Positions 26,994-35,038 of a stretch of 64,000 bases of DNA are shown here, in pieces. Source of the DNA: Amycolatopsis sp. FBCC-B4732 (GTDB lineage Bacteria; Actinomycetota; Actinomycetes; Mycobacteriales; Pseudonocardiaceae); assembly GCF_023008405.1 (NCBI RefSeq), contig NZ_CP095376.1:7668501-7732500 (forward strand), written 5' to 3'. Position numbers and translations under genes: made by a program. Below the pieces are notes generated by a model. That model was given only the letters and a program-made list of their open reading frames with translations, made no database searches and had not been told where the DNA came from. How positions within the stretch are numbered: position 1 is the first letter of the stretch; the number at the start of each line of letters is the position of its first letter.

Positions 26994-27024
26994 CGTGGCC
27001 CGTCCAGAGACTGGACGGGCCACG
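26994..27024 (-). terminator. 14-bp perfect hairpin after the bS22 gene
   Basis: CGTGGCCCGTCCAG and CTGGACGGGCCACG flank a 3-base loop, 17 bp beyond the bS22 stop on the minus strand. No U-tract is present, but the stem is long and perfect. The stretch further left, 26786-26993, looks AT-richer and probably carries the promoter of the epimerase gene. Confidence 0.75.
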
Positions 27025-27041
27025 GTCACGCTCGGCAGGGT

Positions 27042-27143
27042 TTACTTGCCGGCCTTACGACGCTGGACGCGCGTACGGCGAAGCAGCTTGCGGTGCTTCT
27101 TCTTCGACATGCGCTTGCGGCGCTTCTTGATCACAGAGCCCAT
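27042..27143 (-). CDS. Small ribosomal protein bS22 (AURKAIP1/COX24 domain)
   Basis: 33 aa, extremely basic: starts [16 protein letters not shown] and ends RVQRRKAGK. This is the actinobacterial 30S-associated protein described as bS22 in mycobacteria, matching Rv0500B in size and position. ATG at 27143 follows AAGGAG with 5-bp spacing. It is flanked by the excisionase-like HTH gene upstream and a strong hairpin downstream. Confidence 0.93.
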   Translation of the reverse strand: MGSVIKKRRKRMSKKKHRKLLRRTRVQRRKAGK

Positions 27144-27298
27144 GGGCGCTCCTTAGGTCGTCGTCGGTCACGCTGCCCGGCGCAGCGTCCAACGGGTGGA
27201 GCGCACAGGCACGAGCGGTTTTCCAGGTTACCCGTTACCCGGTGCGGGCCGGTCGGCGGGCACGTCGTAAGGCGACGTGCCGCCGGCCGCGACGGGGA

Positions 27299-27514
27299 TC
27301 ACCCCACGTCGTAGTAAGCGCCCTGGAGGTACTCGTGCACTGCTTTTTCCGGCACCCGGAAGGACTTCCCGACCCTGACGGCGGGCAGCTCACCCGAGTG
27401 CACGAGACGGTAGACGGTCATCTTGGAGACCCGCATCAGCGTGGCCACTTCGGCGACCGTCAGGAACTGGACCTGCCCGACTGCCGGCAGATCCTCCTTC
27501 TTGTTCGGCGACAT
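27299..27514 (-). CDS. Excisionase-family (MerR-like) helix-turn-helix protein
   Basis: 71 aa. Winged-helix DNA-binding domain: FLTVAEVATLMRVSKMTVYRLVHSGELPAVRVGKSFRVPEKAVHEYL. The ARG-wing and recognition helix (VSKMTVYRLV) are typical of excisionase/BldC-type small regulators. It corresponds by position to Rv0500A, next to the bS22 gene. ATG at 27514; the longer upstream reading lacks family similarity. Targets unknown. The 182 bp upstream (27515-27696) shows no further gene. Confidence 0.9.
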   Translation of the reverse strand: MSPNKKEDLPAVGQVQFLTVAEVATLMRVSKMTVYRLVHSGELPAVRVGKSFRVPEKAVHEYLQGAYYDVG

Positions 27515-27696
27515 GTTTACCGCGTCCTTCGACACGTGTCGCGCCACGAGGCTTCCCCACCTGTGGTATCGACACGCACGTGCTCTATCGAGAGTAGCGG
27601 GACTGGTGGGACTAATGCGACGCCTGTCACCGAGATGGGCTCCTACCTGCGCTAACGCACAGGCACCCGCGCGTGCAAGACCCGCGGAATCGCCCA

Positions 27697-28257
27697 TTAC
27701 GGCGAATCCGGGCCCGTCGTGCCCGGTTCGAGGGGTAGCCGGAGCGCCCGGACGGTGAACGAAATCGCGTGGTACCAGCCGCAGACGAGCGTGAGGTCGA
27801 GCGGACCGGCTTCGCCGACGGCGGCCACCAGCGCGGCCCAGGTCCCGTCGGCGAGGTCGTGGGTGGCGTGCAGCTCGTCAACGGCGGTCAGCACCGCGCG
27901 GTCCCCCGCGTCCCAGCAGCCGTCGGCCGGGCCGCCGGTGGCGAGCGAGCGGACCTGGGCGTCGTCGAGCCCGGCCTTCGCCGCGAAGGCCGCGATGTGC
28001 ACACCCCATTCGTAGCCGGCGCCGCACAGCGCGGTCGTGCGGTCGATGACCAGCTCGCGCTGCCGGACGGTGAGCGCCGAGTCCCGCGAGAAGTAGTACC
28101 GCCCCCAGCTCGCGACGCCCCTGGCCAGCGCCGGGCGGCGGGCCCACACGCGGAACAGCGCGATCGGCGGGCCCAGCCGCTCGAGGGCTTCGGCGGTCTC
28201 GGCGTCGAAGGGCGGTTCGAGCGGGGCGATCCGCGGCTGCTTCGATTTCAGAGGCAT
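27697..28257 (-). CDS. Carboxymuconolactone decarboxylase (AhpD-like) family protein
   Basis: 186 aa. CMD fold with the helix WGRYYFSRDSALTVRQRELVIDRTTALCGAGYEWGVHI: the region that holds CxxC in AhpD has a single Cys (ALCGAGYEW), so peroxidase-type activity is unlikely. A second conserved stretch is LVCGWYHAISF. ATG at 28257. Divergent from the HxlR regulator with a 41-bp gap, so it is the likely target of that regulator. The actual reaction is not predictable. Confidence 0.85.
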   Translation of the reverse strand: MPLKSKQPRIAPLEPPFDAETAEALERLGPPIALFRVWARRPALARGVASWGRYYFSRDSALTVRQRELVIDRTTALCGAGYEWGVHIAAFAAKAGLDDAQVRSLATGGPADGCWDAGDRAVLTAVDELHATHDLADGTWAALVAAVGEAGPLDLTLVCGWYHAISFTVRALRLPLEPGTTGPDSP

Positions 28258-28298
28258 AACCGGCAAGCTGACATCGGCGCTTCGGAAAGGAAAGCACG

Positions 28299-28625
28299 AT
28301 GACCCCACTCCCGGGCCGCCCCGTCCGCGGCTCGACGACCCGCCGCCCGGTGATGGCACTGCTCGACCTGCTCGGCCGCCGCTGGGCGCTGCGGATCCTC
28401 TGGGAGCTGCGCGACTCGGCGCTCACGTTCCGCACGCTCCAGCAGCGCTGCGACGGCGTCTCGTCGAGCGTGCTGGCCACGCGGCTGCGCGAACTGGCCG
28501 AGGCGGACCTGGCCGACCACAGCGGCGACGGCTACGCGCTCACCGAGCAGGGCCGTTCACTGTTCGGGACGCTGGTCGAGCTGGACGCGTGGGCGTCCCG
28601 CTGGCGGCCGCGTCAGCCTTCGTGA
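28299..28625 (+). CDS. HxlR-family transcriptional regulator
   Basis: 108 aa winged-helix regulator: ALLDLLGRRWALRILWELRDSALTFRTLQQRCDGVSSSVLATRLRELAEADL, ending YALTEQGRSLFGTLVELDAWASRW. The usual single N-terminal Cys of redox- or aldehyde-sensing HxlR members is absent; the only Cys is in the wing-side helix (QQRCDG). ATG at 28299 after AAGGAAAG. Controls, by position, the divergent CMD-family gene. The last 13 bp overlap the convergent proC end. Confidence 0.88.
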   Translation: MTPLPGRPVRGSTTRRPVMALLDLLGRRWALRILWELRDSALTFRTLQQRCDGVSSSVLATRLRELAEADLADHSGDGYALTEQGRSLFGTLVELDAWASRWRPRQPS

Positions 28626-29422
28626 GCCTTGCCCAGCTCCTCGGACCGGTCCTTCGCCGCTTCGATGGCGTCGAGCAGGGCCGCGCGCACGCCGTGCTTC
28701 TCCAGCTCGCGGATGGCGTTGATGGTGGTGCCCGCGGGCGACGTCACGGCCTCGCGCAGCAGCACCGGGTGCTCCTCGGACTCGGCGAGCATCTTCGCCG
28801 CCCCGACGGCCGACTGGATGATCAGCTGGCCGGCCAGCGCACGCGGGAGGCCGAGCAGGATGCCGGCGTCGATCATGGCCTCGACCAGGAAGAAGAAGTA
28901 GGCGGGCCCGGACCCGGACAACGCCGTGACGGCGTCCTGCTGTCCCTCGGGCACCTCGACGACCTTCCCGACGTGCGAGAGCAGGTCCCGCACGACGGCG
29001 AGGTGCTCCGCGGTCGCGTACCGGCCGGCGGAGATGGCGCTCATGGCCTCGTTGACCAGCATCGGCGTGTTGGGCATGACCCGCACGACCGGCACCCCGT
29101 CGGCGAGCCGTCGCTCGTACAGCGACGTAGGCAGCCCCGCGCACAGCGACACGACGAGCGACGACGGCCCGAGCAGCGGCGCGAGCTCGTCGAGCACGGG
29201 CTCGATGTCCTGCGGCTTCACGGCGACGACCAGGATGTCGGCCTGCTTGGCGGCCTCCTCGACCTCGACGCCGCGGATCCCGTACCGCGCGGTGAGCTCT
29301 TCGACACGCGCCGGGTACCGCTCGGTGAAGAGCAGGTCGCCCGGCTGGTGGCCGCCGTGCAGCAGCCCCGAGAGCAACGCCTCGCCGATCTTTCCCGCAC
29401 CCAGCACCGCGATGACCGTCAT
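28613..29422 (-). CDS. proC: Pyrroline-5-carboxylate reductase
   Basis: Last step of proline synthesis: reduces pyrroline-5-carboxylate with NAD(P)H. 269 aa. N-terminal Rossmann motif AVLGAGKIGEALLSGLL, VVAVKPQDIEPVLDEL, RVMPNTPMLV and the C-terminal dimer/active-site region DAVTALSGSGPAYFFFLVEAMIDAG, LREAVTSPAGTT. ATG at 29422. Matches Rv0500 in position. Its 3' end overlaps the HxlR gene. Confidence 0.95.
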   Translation of the reverse strand: MTVIAVLGAGKIGEALLSGLLHGGHQPGDLLFTERYPARVEELTARYGIRGVEVEEAAKQADILVVAVKPQDIEPVLDELAPLLGPSSLVVSLCAGLPTSLYERRLADGVPVVRVMPNTPMLVNEAMSAISAGRYATAEHLAVVRDLLSHVGKVVEVPEGQQDAVTALSGSGPAYFFFLVEAMIDAGILLGLPRALAGQLIIQSAVGAAKMLAESEEHPVLLREAVTSPAGTTINAIRELEKHGVRAALLDAIEAAKDRSEELGKAHEG

Positions 29423-29487
29423 GCGCTCAAGCGTGCCAAACCCGCCCCGGGCCGCCGGTGCCGGGGCGAGCTGCCGGTCCGAAGGGC

Positions 29488-29536
29488 CATGAACGACTCG
29501 TTCACCACGCCAGACGCCGTGAAAGGGTCGTTCATG
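29488..29536 (-). terminator. Imperfect 18-bp inverted repeat behind the thioesterase gene
   Basis: CATGAACGACTCGTTCAC (29488-29505) faces GTGAAAGGGTCGTTCATG (29519-29536), pairing at 16 of 18 positions around a 13-base loop. It lies between the thioesterase stop (29603) and proC. It is a relative of the hairpin in each 143-bp unit at 40049-40906 (ATGAAAGACCCGTTCAC type). Confidence 0.6.
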
Positions 29537-29602
29537 ACATCGCCGCGCTCGACCGCTCGCTGGGGGGGGGGCTGGGCCCGCCCGCGACGGCTCCGGACGT
29601 CC

Positions 29603-30430
29603 TCAGCCGCCCGGGGCCGGGGCCAGGCCCAGCTGCCGGGCCTGGCAGACCAGCCGGCCCTGCGAGTCCACCACCGTCGCGTCCGAGTCGAACCACGACT
29701 CGTGCACCGACCTCGACTCCACCACCACCCGCAGCCAGCCCGGGGCCGGGCGCGTGCGCAGCAGCGCCGTCAGCTGCACCGTCGGGGCCCAGCCGATGCG
29801 GCCCAGGTTCATCACCACCGGCGGGTTCACGTCCGACGCCAGCAGCGTGAAGTACGGGTCGACCAGGCTGTGCCGCGGGCGGACCCACAGCCGCATCCGG
29901 GGTGGCTCGTCCGTGCGGCCGGCCAGGTAGCCCGCCGTCGCCGGGTCCAGGCGGACCTCGCAGCCCTTGGCCAGGTTGAACGGGCCCTCCGTGCTCTCCG
30001 CCATCGCGAGCGCGCCCGGGGGCGGCTCCACGGGCATCGCCGGGACGTCCGTCCACTCCGGGCGGCGCATCGGCAGCCGGCCGGTCGTCACGCGCGCCTC
30101 GACGCAGCTGCGGCCGCGCTGCTCCAGGCGGACCTCGACGACCGTCGCGCGGCGGCCGACCTTGCGGACGTCCGTGCGCAGCAGGACCGGGCCCAGCGCC
30201 GGCGCGTGCAGGAACTCCGCGCTGACGACGAGGGGCTCCGCGTGCGGCTCCCCGCGTTCGTGCAGGGCGGAGATCGCCGCCTTGGCCAGCAGGGCCAGCA
30301 GGAAACCCCCGTGCGGGTGCGAGCCGATGGCCCACTCCGCACGCAGCACCGCGGTGAAGGTGCCGTCCCCCAGCGACCGCGCCGCACTCGCCGTGTCGAA
30401 GGACACGGCCGTGCCGTCCGATCCGCTCAC
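29603..30430 (-). CDS. Thioesterase family protein (tandem hot-dog, TesB-like)
   Basis: 275 aa. N-terminal hot-dog half: SHPHGGFLLALLAKAAISALHERG and SAEFLHAPALGPVLLRTDVRKVGRRATVVEVRLEQRGR; C-terminal half: GWAPTVQLTALLRTRPAPGWLRVVVESRSVHESWFDSDATVVDSQGRLVCQARQL. This double hot-dog with a catalytic Asp-type segment hydrolyses acyl-CoAs in relatives; the substrate is unknown. Corresponds by position to Rv0499. GTG at 30430. A run of ten G lies 32 bp beyond the stop. Confidence 0.87.
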   Translation of the reverse strand: MSGSDGTAVSFDTASAARSLGDGTFTAVLRAEWAIGSHPHGGFLLALLAKAAISALHERGEPHAEPLVVSAEFLHAPALGPVLLRTDVRKVGRRATVVEVRLEQRGRSCVEARVTTGRLPMRRPEWTDVPAMPVEPPPGALAMAESTEGPFNLAKGCEVRLDPATAGYLAGRTDEPPRMRLWVRPRHSLVDPYFTLLASDVNPPVVMNLGRIGWAPTVQLTALLRTRPAPGWLRVVVESRSVHESWFDSDATVVDSQGRLVCQARQLGLAPAPGG

Positions 30431-30564
30431 GAACGCTCCGCGCCGAACGGGGAATCCGGAAAGGGGACGATCAACGCGGGCGACGGGTTCACGGTCCGAA
30501 CTTTACGGGTTGAACGGGCGTAAACGGTGGCGGGAGTAGTCGTGTCCTGTCAGAACGTGCTCGT

Positions 30565-31377
30565 TCATTGCCCGAGGTGGAAACGCGCGAACAAAAGCGC
30601 CTCCGCCAGATCACGCACCCGCTGGGCCGGCGTGCCGGCGTGCCGGGTGTTGATCTCCAGCACGATCTGGCCGGCGAAACCGCTGCTGACCAGCTTCTCG
30701 AGGAGTTCGGCGCAGGGCTGGCCACCCCTTCCGGGTACCAGGTGCTCGTCCTTCGGGACGCCGGTGCCGTCCGCCAAGTGGACGTGCGTGAGGCCTTCAC
30801 CCATTCGCTGCGCGAGCGCCAGCGCGTCCATTCCGGCTGCCGCTGTGTGGGACAGGTCGAGCGTGTAGTGCCGGAACCCGACGTCCGTCGGATCGATCGA
30901 CGGCCGGAATGCCGACACCCGGGAAGTGCGCGAACCGCCGGGCGGCCGCACCTTGAACATGTTTTCCACCGCGATTTCGACGCCGCTCGACTCTTCGAGC
31001 TCGTCGACGAGATCACCGAACGCGTCGCCGTAGCGGCGTTGCCAGCGAAACGGCGGGTGCACCACGACCGTGCGGGCGCCGAGTTCGAGCGCCGCGTCGA
31101 CCGACATCCGCAGCCGGACCACCGGGTCCGGCGACCAGATCCGCTGCGTGATCAGCAGCGACGGCGAGTGGATCGACAGCACCGGCACCCCGGTGCGGCG
31201 CGACCAGCGCCGCAGCGCCGAGACGTCCTGGCTGACCGGGTCGGCCCAGACCATCACCTCGACGCCGTCGTAGCCGAGCTCGGCCGCCAGTTCGAAGGCC
31301 GCACCGGCTTTGAGGGGCCACACCGACGCCGTGCTCAGGCCCACCGGCACCGGCTTCTCGTCTGTCACGCGCGCCAT
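30565..31377 (-). CDS. Sugar phosphate isomerase/epimerase family (xylose isomerase-like TIM barrel)
   Basis: 270 aa AP-endonuclease-2-type TIM barrel. Seen: LGYDGVEVMVW, VHPPFRWQRRYG, IAVENMF, YTLDLSHTAAAG, THVHLADGTG and IVLEINTR, which supply the metal-binding His/Glu/Asp set. Function in the Rv0498 group is unknown. ATG at 31377. Followed downstream by 134 bp (30431-30564) without a recognisable gene, then the thioesterase. Confidence 0.87.
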   Translation of the reverse strand: MARVTDEKPVPVGLSTASVWPLKAGAAFELAAELGYDGVEVMVWADPVSQDVSALRRWSRRTGVPVLSIHSPSLLITQRIWSPDPVVRLRMSVDAALELGARTVVVHPPFRWQRRYGDAFGDLVDELEESSGVEIAVENMFKVRPPGGSRTSRVSAFRPSIDPTDVGFRHYTLDLSHTAAAGMDALALAQRMGEGLTHVHLADGTGVPKDEHLVPGRGGQPCAELLEKLVSSGFAGQIVLEINTRHAGTPAQRVRDLAEALLFARFHLGQ

Positions 31378-31454
31378 CCTGCCTCGTCACCGAGGGCAGC
31401 CGGAGGCGCCGGGCCGGTAGGGGGACGCGGATCACCGCGTCCCCGCGGCGGACG

Positions 31455-33089
31455 TCAGCGGCCGACGAGCAGCAACGCGGCGGGCGACACCGTCACCACC
31501 AGGCCGACCAGCACGGCCAGCACGGTGGTCTGCAGGTCTTCGGCGCGGCGGATCTTCCGCACGATCCAGACCAGCGCGACGACCACCAGCAGCGCCGCGA
31601 CCAGTGCCGCGGCCGGGATGTTCACCCACAGCCAGTTGAAGCCGAGCCAGACGGCGGCACCGCCGACCACGCCCATCGCCAGCTGGCCGGCCAGCGCGAG
31701 CCACGCCTTGCCGGGCGAGACGACGGCGGCCGGTTCCGGGGCGGGCTCGGGTGCGTCGTCGTACTCGTCGTCTTCGTAGCCTTCGCCCTGCTCGTAGGCG
31801 TAGTCGTCCTGCTCGAAGTCCGGGCCGTCGGCCGGGTAGCCGTCGGCGAACTCGCGCTCGTAGGGCTCGAGGTCGTCCGGGATCGGCGCGCGCGAGGCGC
31901 GGTCGCCGGGCGCGAACGGCATCGGCGGCGGGTACGCGCCCGTCGGCGGGCCGGCGTCGTAGGCGGCCTGGTAGCCGCTGCCTTCCGGCGCGAAGCCTTC
32001 GGGCTCGAAGTCGTCCTCGGGGTAGCCGTCGCCGGGGGCGTCGGTGGGCACCGCCGGCATCACGCCGATCTCGGTGTCCTCCATCTGCTCCTTCTGCCGG
32101 CGCTTGCGCCAGTTCGCGAGGCCGGGCGCGGAGGGCTCGTCACCCTTCTTCGACGGCGGCTCGTCGTCGGGCACCGCCGAGAACTGCTCGGTGTACGCCT
32201 CCGGCTGGGGCTGCGGACGGCGGCTCGGGGCCCGGCGGGGCCGGCCGGGCGCGGCCGGCGGCGTGGCGAACGTGCCGCTGGCCATCGGGCCGGGCGGGAC
32301 GTCGATATCGGCGTCCGGGGTGCCGTTGAGCCCGTCCAGCCGGGCCGACAGCGGGCCGGCCGGTGGCGGCGATGCCGGGAGCTGCTGCGAGGGCTGCGGC
32401 GGCGTCGGCAGCTGCTGGGACGGCTGCGGCGGGCCCGGCCGGCGGCGGACCGGCGGGACGGCCCCGCGGGTCTCCTCGGCGGCGGGCGGCGGGACCGGCA
32501 GCTGCTGCGACGGCTGCGGGGGCGGCGGCTGGCGCCGGGGCGCGCGCGGCGGCACCGGCAGCTGCGCGGACTCCGGCGGCCGCGGTGCCGCGGGCGGCGG
32601 CTCCGGCGGGGCCGGGCGGCTGAACTGGCCGGACTCCTGCGGCGGCCGGACGTACTGGCTCGACTCCGGCGGCGGGACCGGGCGCTGGTACTGGCCGGAC
32701 TCGGCGCCACCGGGCGCGGGCCGCGCCGGGGGCGGCGGCACCGGCCGGGGCAGCGGCTGGGAGTCCTGCGGCACCGCGCGGGGCGCGGGCGGCGGCGGGG
32801 GCGGCGGTTCGGCGCGGCGGCGCCCGGTGGGACGGCCGGGGGGCGGCGGGGGCGGAGCGCCCTCCGAGGCCACCCGGTCGATGATCGCCTGCGGCCCGGT
32901 GTCGCTCACGCCCGGACGCCGGTGCGATCCGGTCACGCCCGGTGCGGCTTCGGGGGTGCCGGGTTCGTCGTCGTCATCGGCCGCGCGCCGACGACGGCGC
33001 CGGCCGCCGCCTTCGGCCTGGGCACCGTGCTGGGCGAGCAACTCAGCCACGGTCTTCTGCGGCTGGTCGCCTCCGGTCTGGTCCGTCAT
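31455..33089 (-). CDS. Proline-rich protein with C-terminal membrane helices (Rv0497-like)
   Basis: 544 aa. Residues 1-400 are disordered and extremely rich in Pro, Ser and Gln, with repeats such as SQQLPVPP, ESGQYQRPVP and PPPPP; an acidic stretch (about 400-470: DDEYDDAPEPAPEP, EDDFEPEGFAPEGSG) follows, then two or three hydrophobic helices (AWLALAGQLAMGVVGGAAVWLGFNWLW, AALVAALLVVVALVWIV, VLAVLVGLVVTVSPAALLLVG). Internal repeats may expand and contract. ATG at 33089 sits 9 bp after GAGGGA; an ATG three codons earlier is less well spaced. Position equals Rv0497. Function unknown. Confidence 0.8.
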   Translation of the reverse strand: MTDQTGGDQPQKTVAELLAQHGAQAEGGGRRRRRRAADDDDEPGTPEAAPGVTGSHRRPGVSDTGPQAIIDRVASEGAPPPPPPGRPTGRRRAEPPPPPPPAPRAVPQDSQPLPRPVPPPPARPAPGGAESGQYQRPVPPPESSQYVRPPQESGQFSRPAPPEPPPAAPRPPESAQLPVPPRAPRRQPPPPQPSQQLPVPPPAAEETRGAVPPVRRRPGPPQPSQQLPTPPQPSQQLPASPPPAGPLSARLDGLNGTPDADIDVPPGPMASGTFATPPAAPGRPRRAPSRRPQPQPEAYTEQFSAVPDDEPPSKKGDEPSAPGLANWRKRRQKEQMEDTEIGVMPAVPTDAPGDGYPEDDFEPEGFAPEGSGYQAAYDAGPPTGAYPPPMPFAPGDRASRAPIPDDLEPYEREFADGYPADGPDFEQDDYAYEQGEGYEDDEYDDAPEPAPEPAAVVSPGKAWLALAGQLAMGVVGGAAVWLGFNWLWVNIPAAALVAALLVVVALVWIVRKIRRAEDLQTTVLAVLVGLVVTVSPAALLLVGR

Positions 33090-33252
33090 ACCTGGCATTC
33101 CCTCGCGCGCACCGAATTGTCGCTGGCGGCACCTCGCGGGGAGGTCCCCGACGGCATTCCGGCGGCGCAGCGCGCGCTGTGCACCGACCTTCGCATCTCC
33201 GTCACCTCTCCACCGTGCCCGTTCTCCGTCCGGGAAGTCCAGCCGGGTGCTT

Positions 33253-34236
33253 TCACCGGTCCTCCTGTGCGCTGAAGCGCCCGGCGTGGGCGGCTCCAGT
33301 CTCATCCGCGCCGTTGGAATGGTCCAGCCGCCGCAGGATCACACCCTCTCGCAGAGCCCACGGGCAAATCTCGAGTTCCGGAACTCCGAGCGCCCGCATC
33401 GTGGCCTGCGCGACGAGCGCACCCGCCACCAGCTGGTGCGATCGGCCCGAGCTGACGCCCTCCAGGTGGGCCAGATCGGCCGAGGACATCCGCGAGATGA
33501 AGGCCAGGAGCTGGCGCAACGCGGTGTCCGTGAGCGTACGTCGCACGCGCGGGCCGGCCGCCGAAGGGGCGGCGCCGGTCAGCCGGGCGAGTGACCGGAA
33601 GGTCTTCGACGTGGCCACGACGCGGTCCGGTTCACCCCATTTGGCGACCTTGCGCGCGAGCTCGGTGAGCTGGTCGTCCAGCCACGCCGACGTCGCGACG
33701 AGCTCGGAGCGCGTCGGCGGGTCGTGCTTGAACCGGGTGCGCGTGGTCCGCCCGGCCCCGAGCGGCAGGGATTCGGCCAGCACGGGTTCTTCGTCACGGC
33801 CCATCGCGACCTCGAGCGAGCCACCGCCGATGTCGAGCACGAGCAGCTGCCCGGCCGACCACCCGTACCACCGGCGGACGGCGAGGAAGGTGTGCCGGGC
33901 TTCGTCGACCCCGGACAGGACCTGCAGCTCGACGCCGGTCTTGTCGGCCACGCGGGCCAGCACCTTGGCGGAGTTCTTCGCTTCGCGGACCGCGGAGGTG
34001 GCGAAGGCCATCAGCTCTTCGCAGCCCAGCCGCGCGGCCGCGTCCTTGGCGGATTCGACGGCGGTCACGAGCTCGTCGGCACCGGCCTTCGAGAGCTCCC
34101 CGCCGGGGGTGATCTGCTCGGCCAGCCGCAGCACGGACTTCTCGGAATGCATCGGGGTCGGGTGGGCGCCACGGTGGGCATCGACCACGAGCAGGTGGAC
34201 GGTGTTGGAACCGACGTCGAGTACCCCTAGGCGCAC
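33253..34236 (-). CDS. Ppx/GppA family exopolyphosphatase/phosphatase
   Basis: 327 aa, the short Ppx type. ASKHA-fold motifs: RLGVLDVGSNTVHLLVVD at the start, AFATSAVREAKNS, VLDIGGGSLEVAMGRD and GGR-like LPLGAGRTTRTRF. Hydrolyses polyphosphate or pppGpp in relatives; M. tuberculosis Rv0496 is in the same place. GTG at 34236 starts exactly at the family N-terminus. The longer reading upstream runs through the hairpin at 34297-34337. Near senX3-regX3, consistent with a phosphate theme. Confidence 0.9.
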   Translation of the reverse strand: MRLGVLDVGSNTVHLLVVDAHRGAHPTPMHSEKSVLRLAEQITPGGELSKAGADELVTAVESAKDAAARLGCEELMAFATSAVREAKNSAKVLARVADKTGVELQVLSGVDEARHTFLAVRRWYGWSAGQLLVLDIGGGSLEVAMGRDEEPVLAESLPLGAGRTTRTRFKHDPPTRSELVATSAWLDDQLTELARKVAKWGEPDRVVATSKTFRSLARLTGAAPSAAGPRVRRTLTDTALRQLLAFISRMSSADLAHLEGVSSGRSHQLVAGALVAQATMRALGVPELEICPWALREGVILRRLDHSNGADETGAAHAGRFSAQEDR

Positions 34237-34296
34237 GGGGGTCCAGGGTACCGGCCCCGGCGCCAGGTCTCGAACTTGTAACCGAAAACACTCGGT

Positions 34297-34337
34297 GCGG
34301 CTTCGTCCCGGCGCGCCTCCCGCCGGGACGAAGCCGC
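34297..34337 (-). terminator. 17-bp perfect hairpin after regX3
   Basis: GCGGCTTCGTCCCGGCG and CGCCGGGACGAAGCCGC enclose the 7-base loop 34314-34320, 11 bp beyond the regX3 stop. A strong stem without U-tract; likely the end of the senX3-regX3 transcript. Confidence 0.8.
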
Positions 34338-34348
34338 CCAAAGAGGAT

Positions 34349-35038
34349 TTACGTCTCGAACTTGTAGCCCAGTCCGCGAACCGTCACCAGGTGCCGCGGC
34401 GAGCCCGGGTCCGGTTCGATCTTCGAGCGCAGCCGCTTCACGTGGACGTCGAGCGTCTTCGTGTCGCCGACGTAGTCCGCGCCCCACACCCGGTCGATCA
34501 GCTGCCCGCGGGTCAGCACCCGGCCGACGTTGCGCAGCAGGTACTCGAGGAGGTCGAACTCCTTGAGCGGGAGCGACACCTCGGCGCCGTCGACGGTCAC
34601 CACGTGCCGCTCGACGTCCATCCGCACCGGGCCCGCCGAGAGCACCAGCGGGGCCAGCTCGCCCTCCGAGCCCGGCTCGCCGCCGCGGCGCAGGACCGCC
34701 CGGACCCGCGCGATCAGCTCCCGCGCCGAGTACGGCTTGGTGACGTAGTCGTCCGCGCCCAGTTCCAGGCCGACGACCTTGTCGATCTCGCTGTCTCGCG
34801 CGGTCACCATGATCACCGGCACGGCCGAGCGCTGGCGCAGCTGCTTGCACACGTCGGTGCCGCTCATCCCGGGCAGCATCAGGTCGAGCAGCACGATGTC
34901 GGCGCCGTTGCGGTCGAACTCCTCCAGCGCGGCCTGGCCGGTGCCGGCCACGGCCGCGGTGAACCCTTCCTTGCGCAGCAGGAAGGCGAGGGGGTCGGCG
35001 AACGACTCCTCGTCCTCGACGATGAGAACCCTGGTCAC
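34349..35038 (-). CDS. regX3: Response regulator RegX3 (OmpR family)
   Basis: 229 aa. Receiver domain with phospho-acceptor Asp in IVLLDLMLPGMSGTDV (about residue 52), acidic pair EDEE at 9-11, switch Thr (MVTARDS) and Lys (TKPYSARE), then the winged-helix DNA-binding domain (LPLKEFDLLEYLLRNVGRVLTRGQLIDRVWG ... TLDVHVKRLRSKIEPDPGSPRHLVTVRGLGYKFE). Responds to phosphate limitation in mycobacteria with SenX3. GTG at 35038 overlaps the senX3 stop. Confidence 0.95.
   Translation of the reverse strand: MTRVLIVEDEESFADPLAFLLRKEGFTAAVAGTGQAALEEFDRNGADIVLLDLMLPGMSGTDVCKQLRQRSAVPVIMVTARDSEIDKVVGLELGADDYVTKPYSARELIARVRAVLRRGGEPGSEGELAPLVLSAGPVRMDVERHVVTVDGAEVSLPLKEFDLLEYLLRNVGRVLTRGQLIDRVWGADYVGDTKTLDVHVKRLRSKIEPDPGSPRHLVTVRGLGYKFET

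Noticed and set aside
27299..27514. BldC
   Set aside because: Small MerR-like HTH, but sequence and position fit the Rv0500A excisionase type better; no BldC-specific residues recognised.
27697..28257. AhpD alkylhydroperoxidase
   Set aside because: The CxxC pair is missing (only one Cys in ALCGAGYEW).
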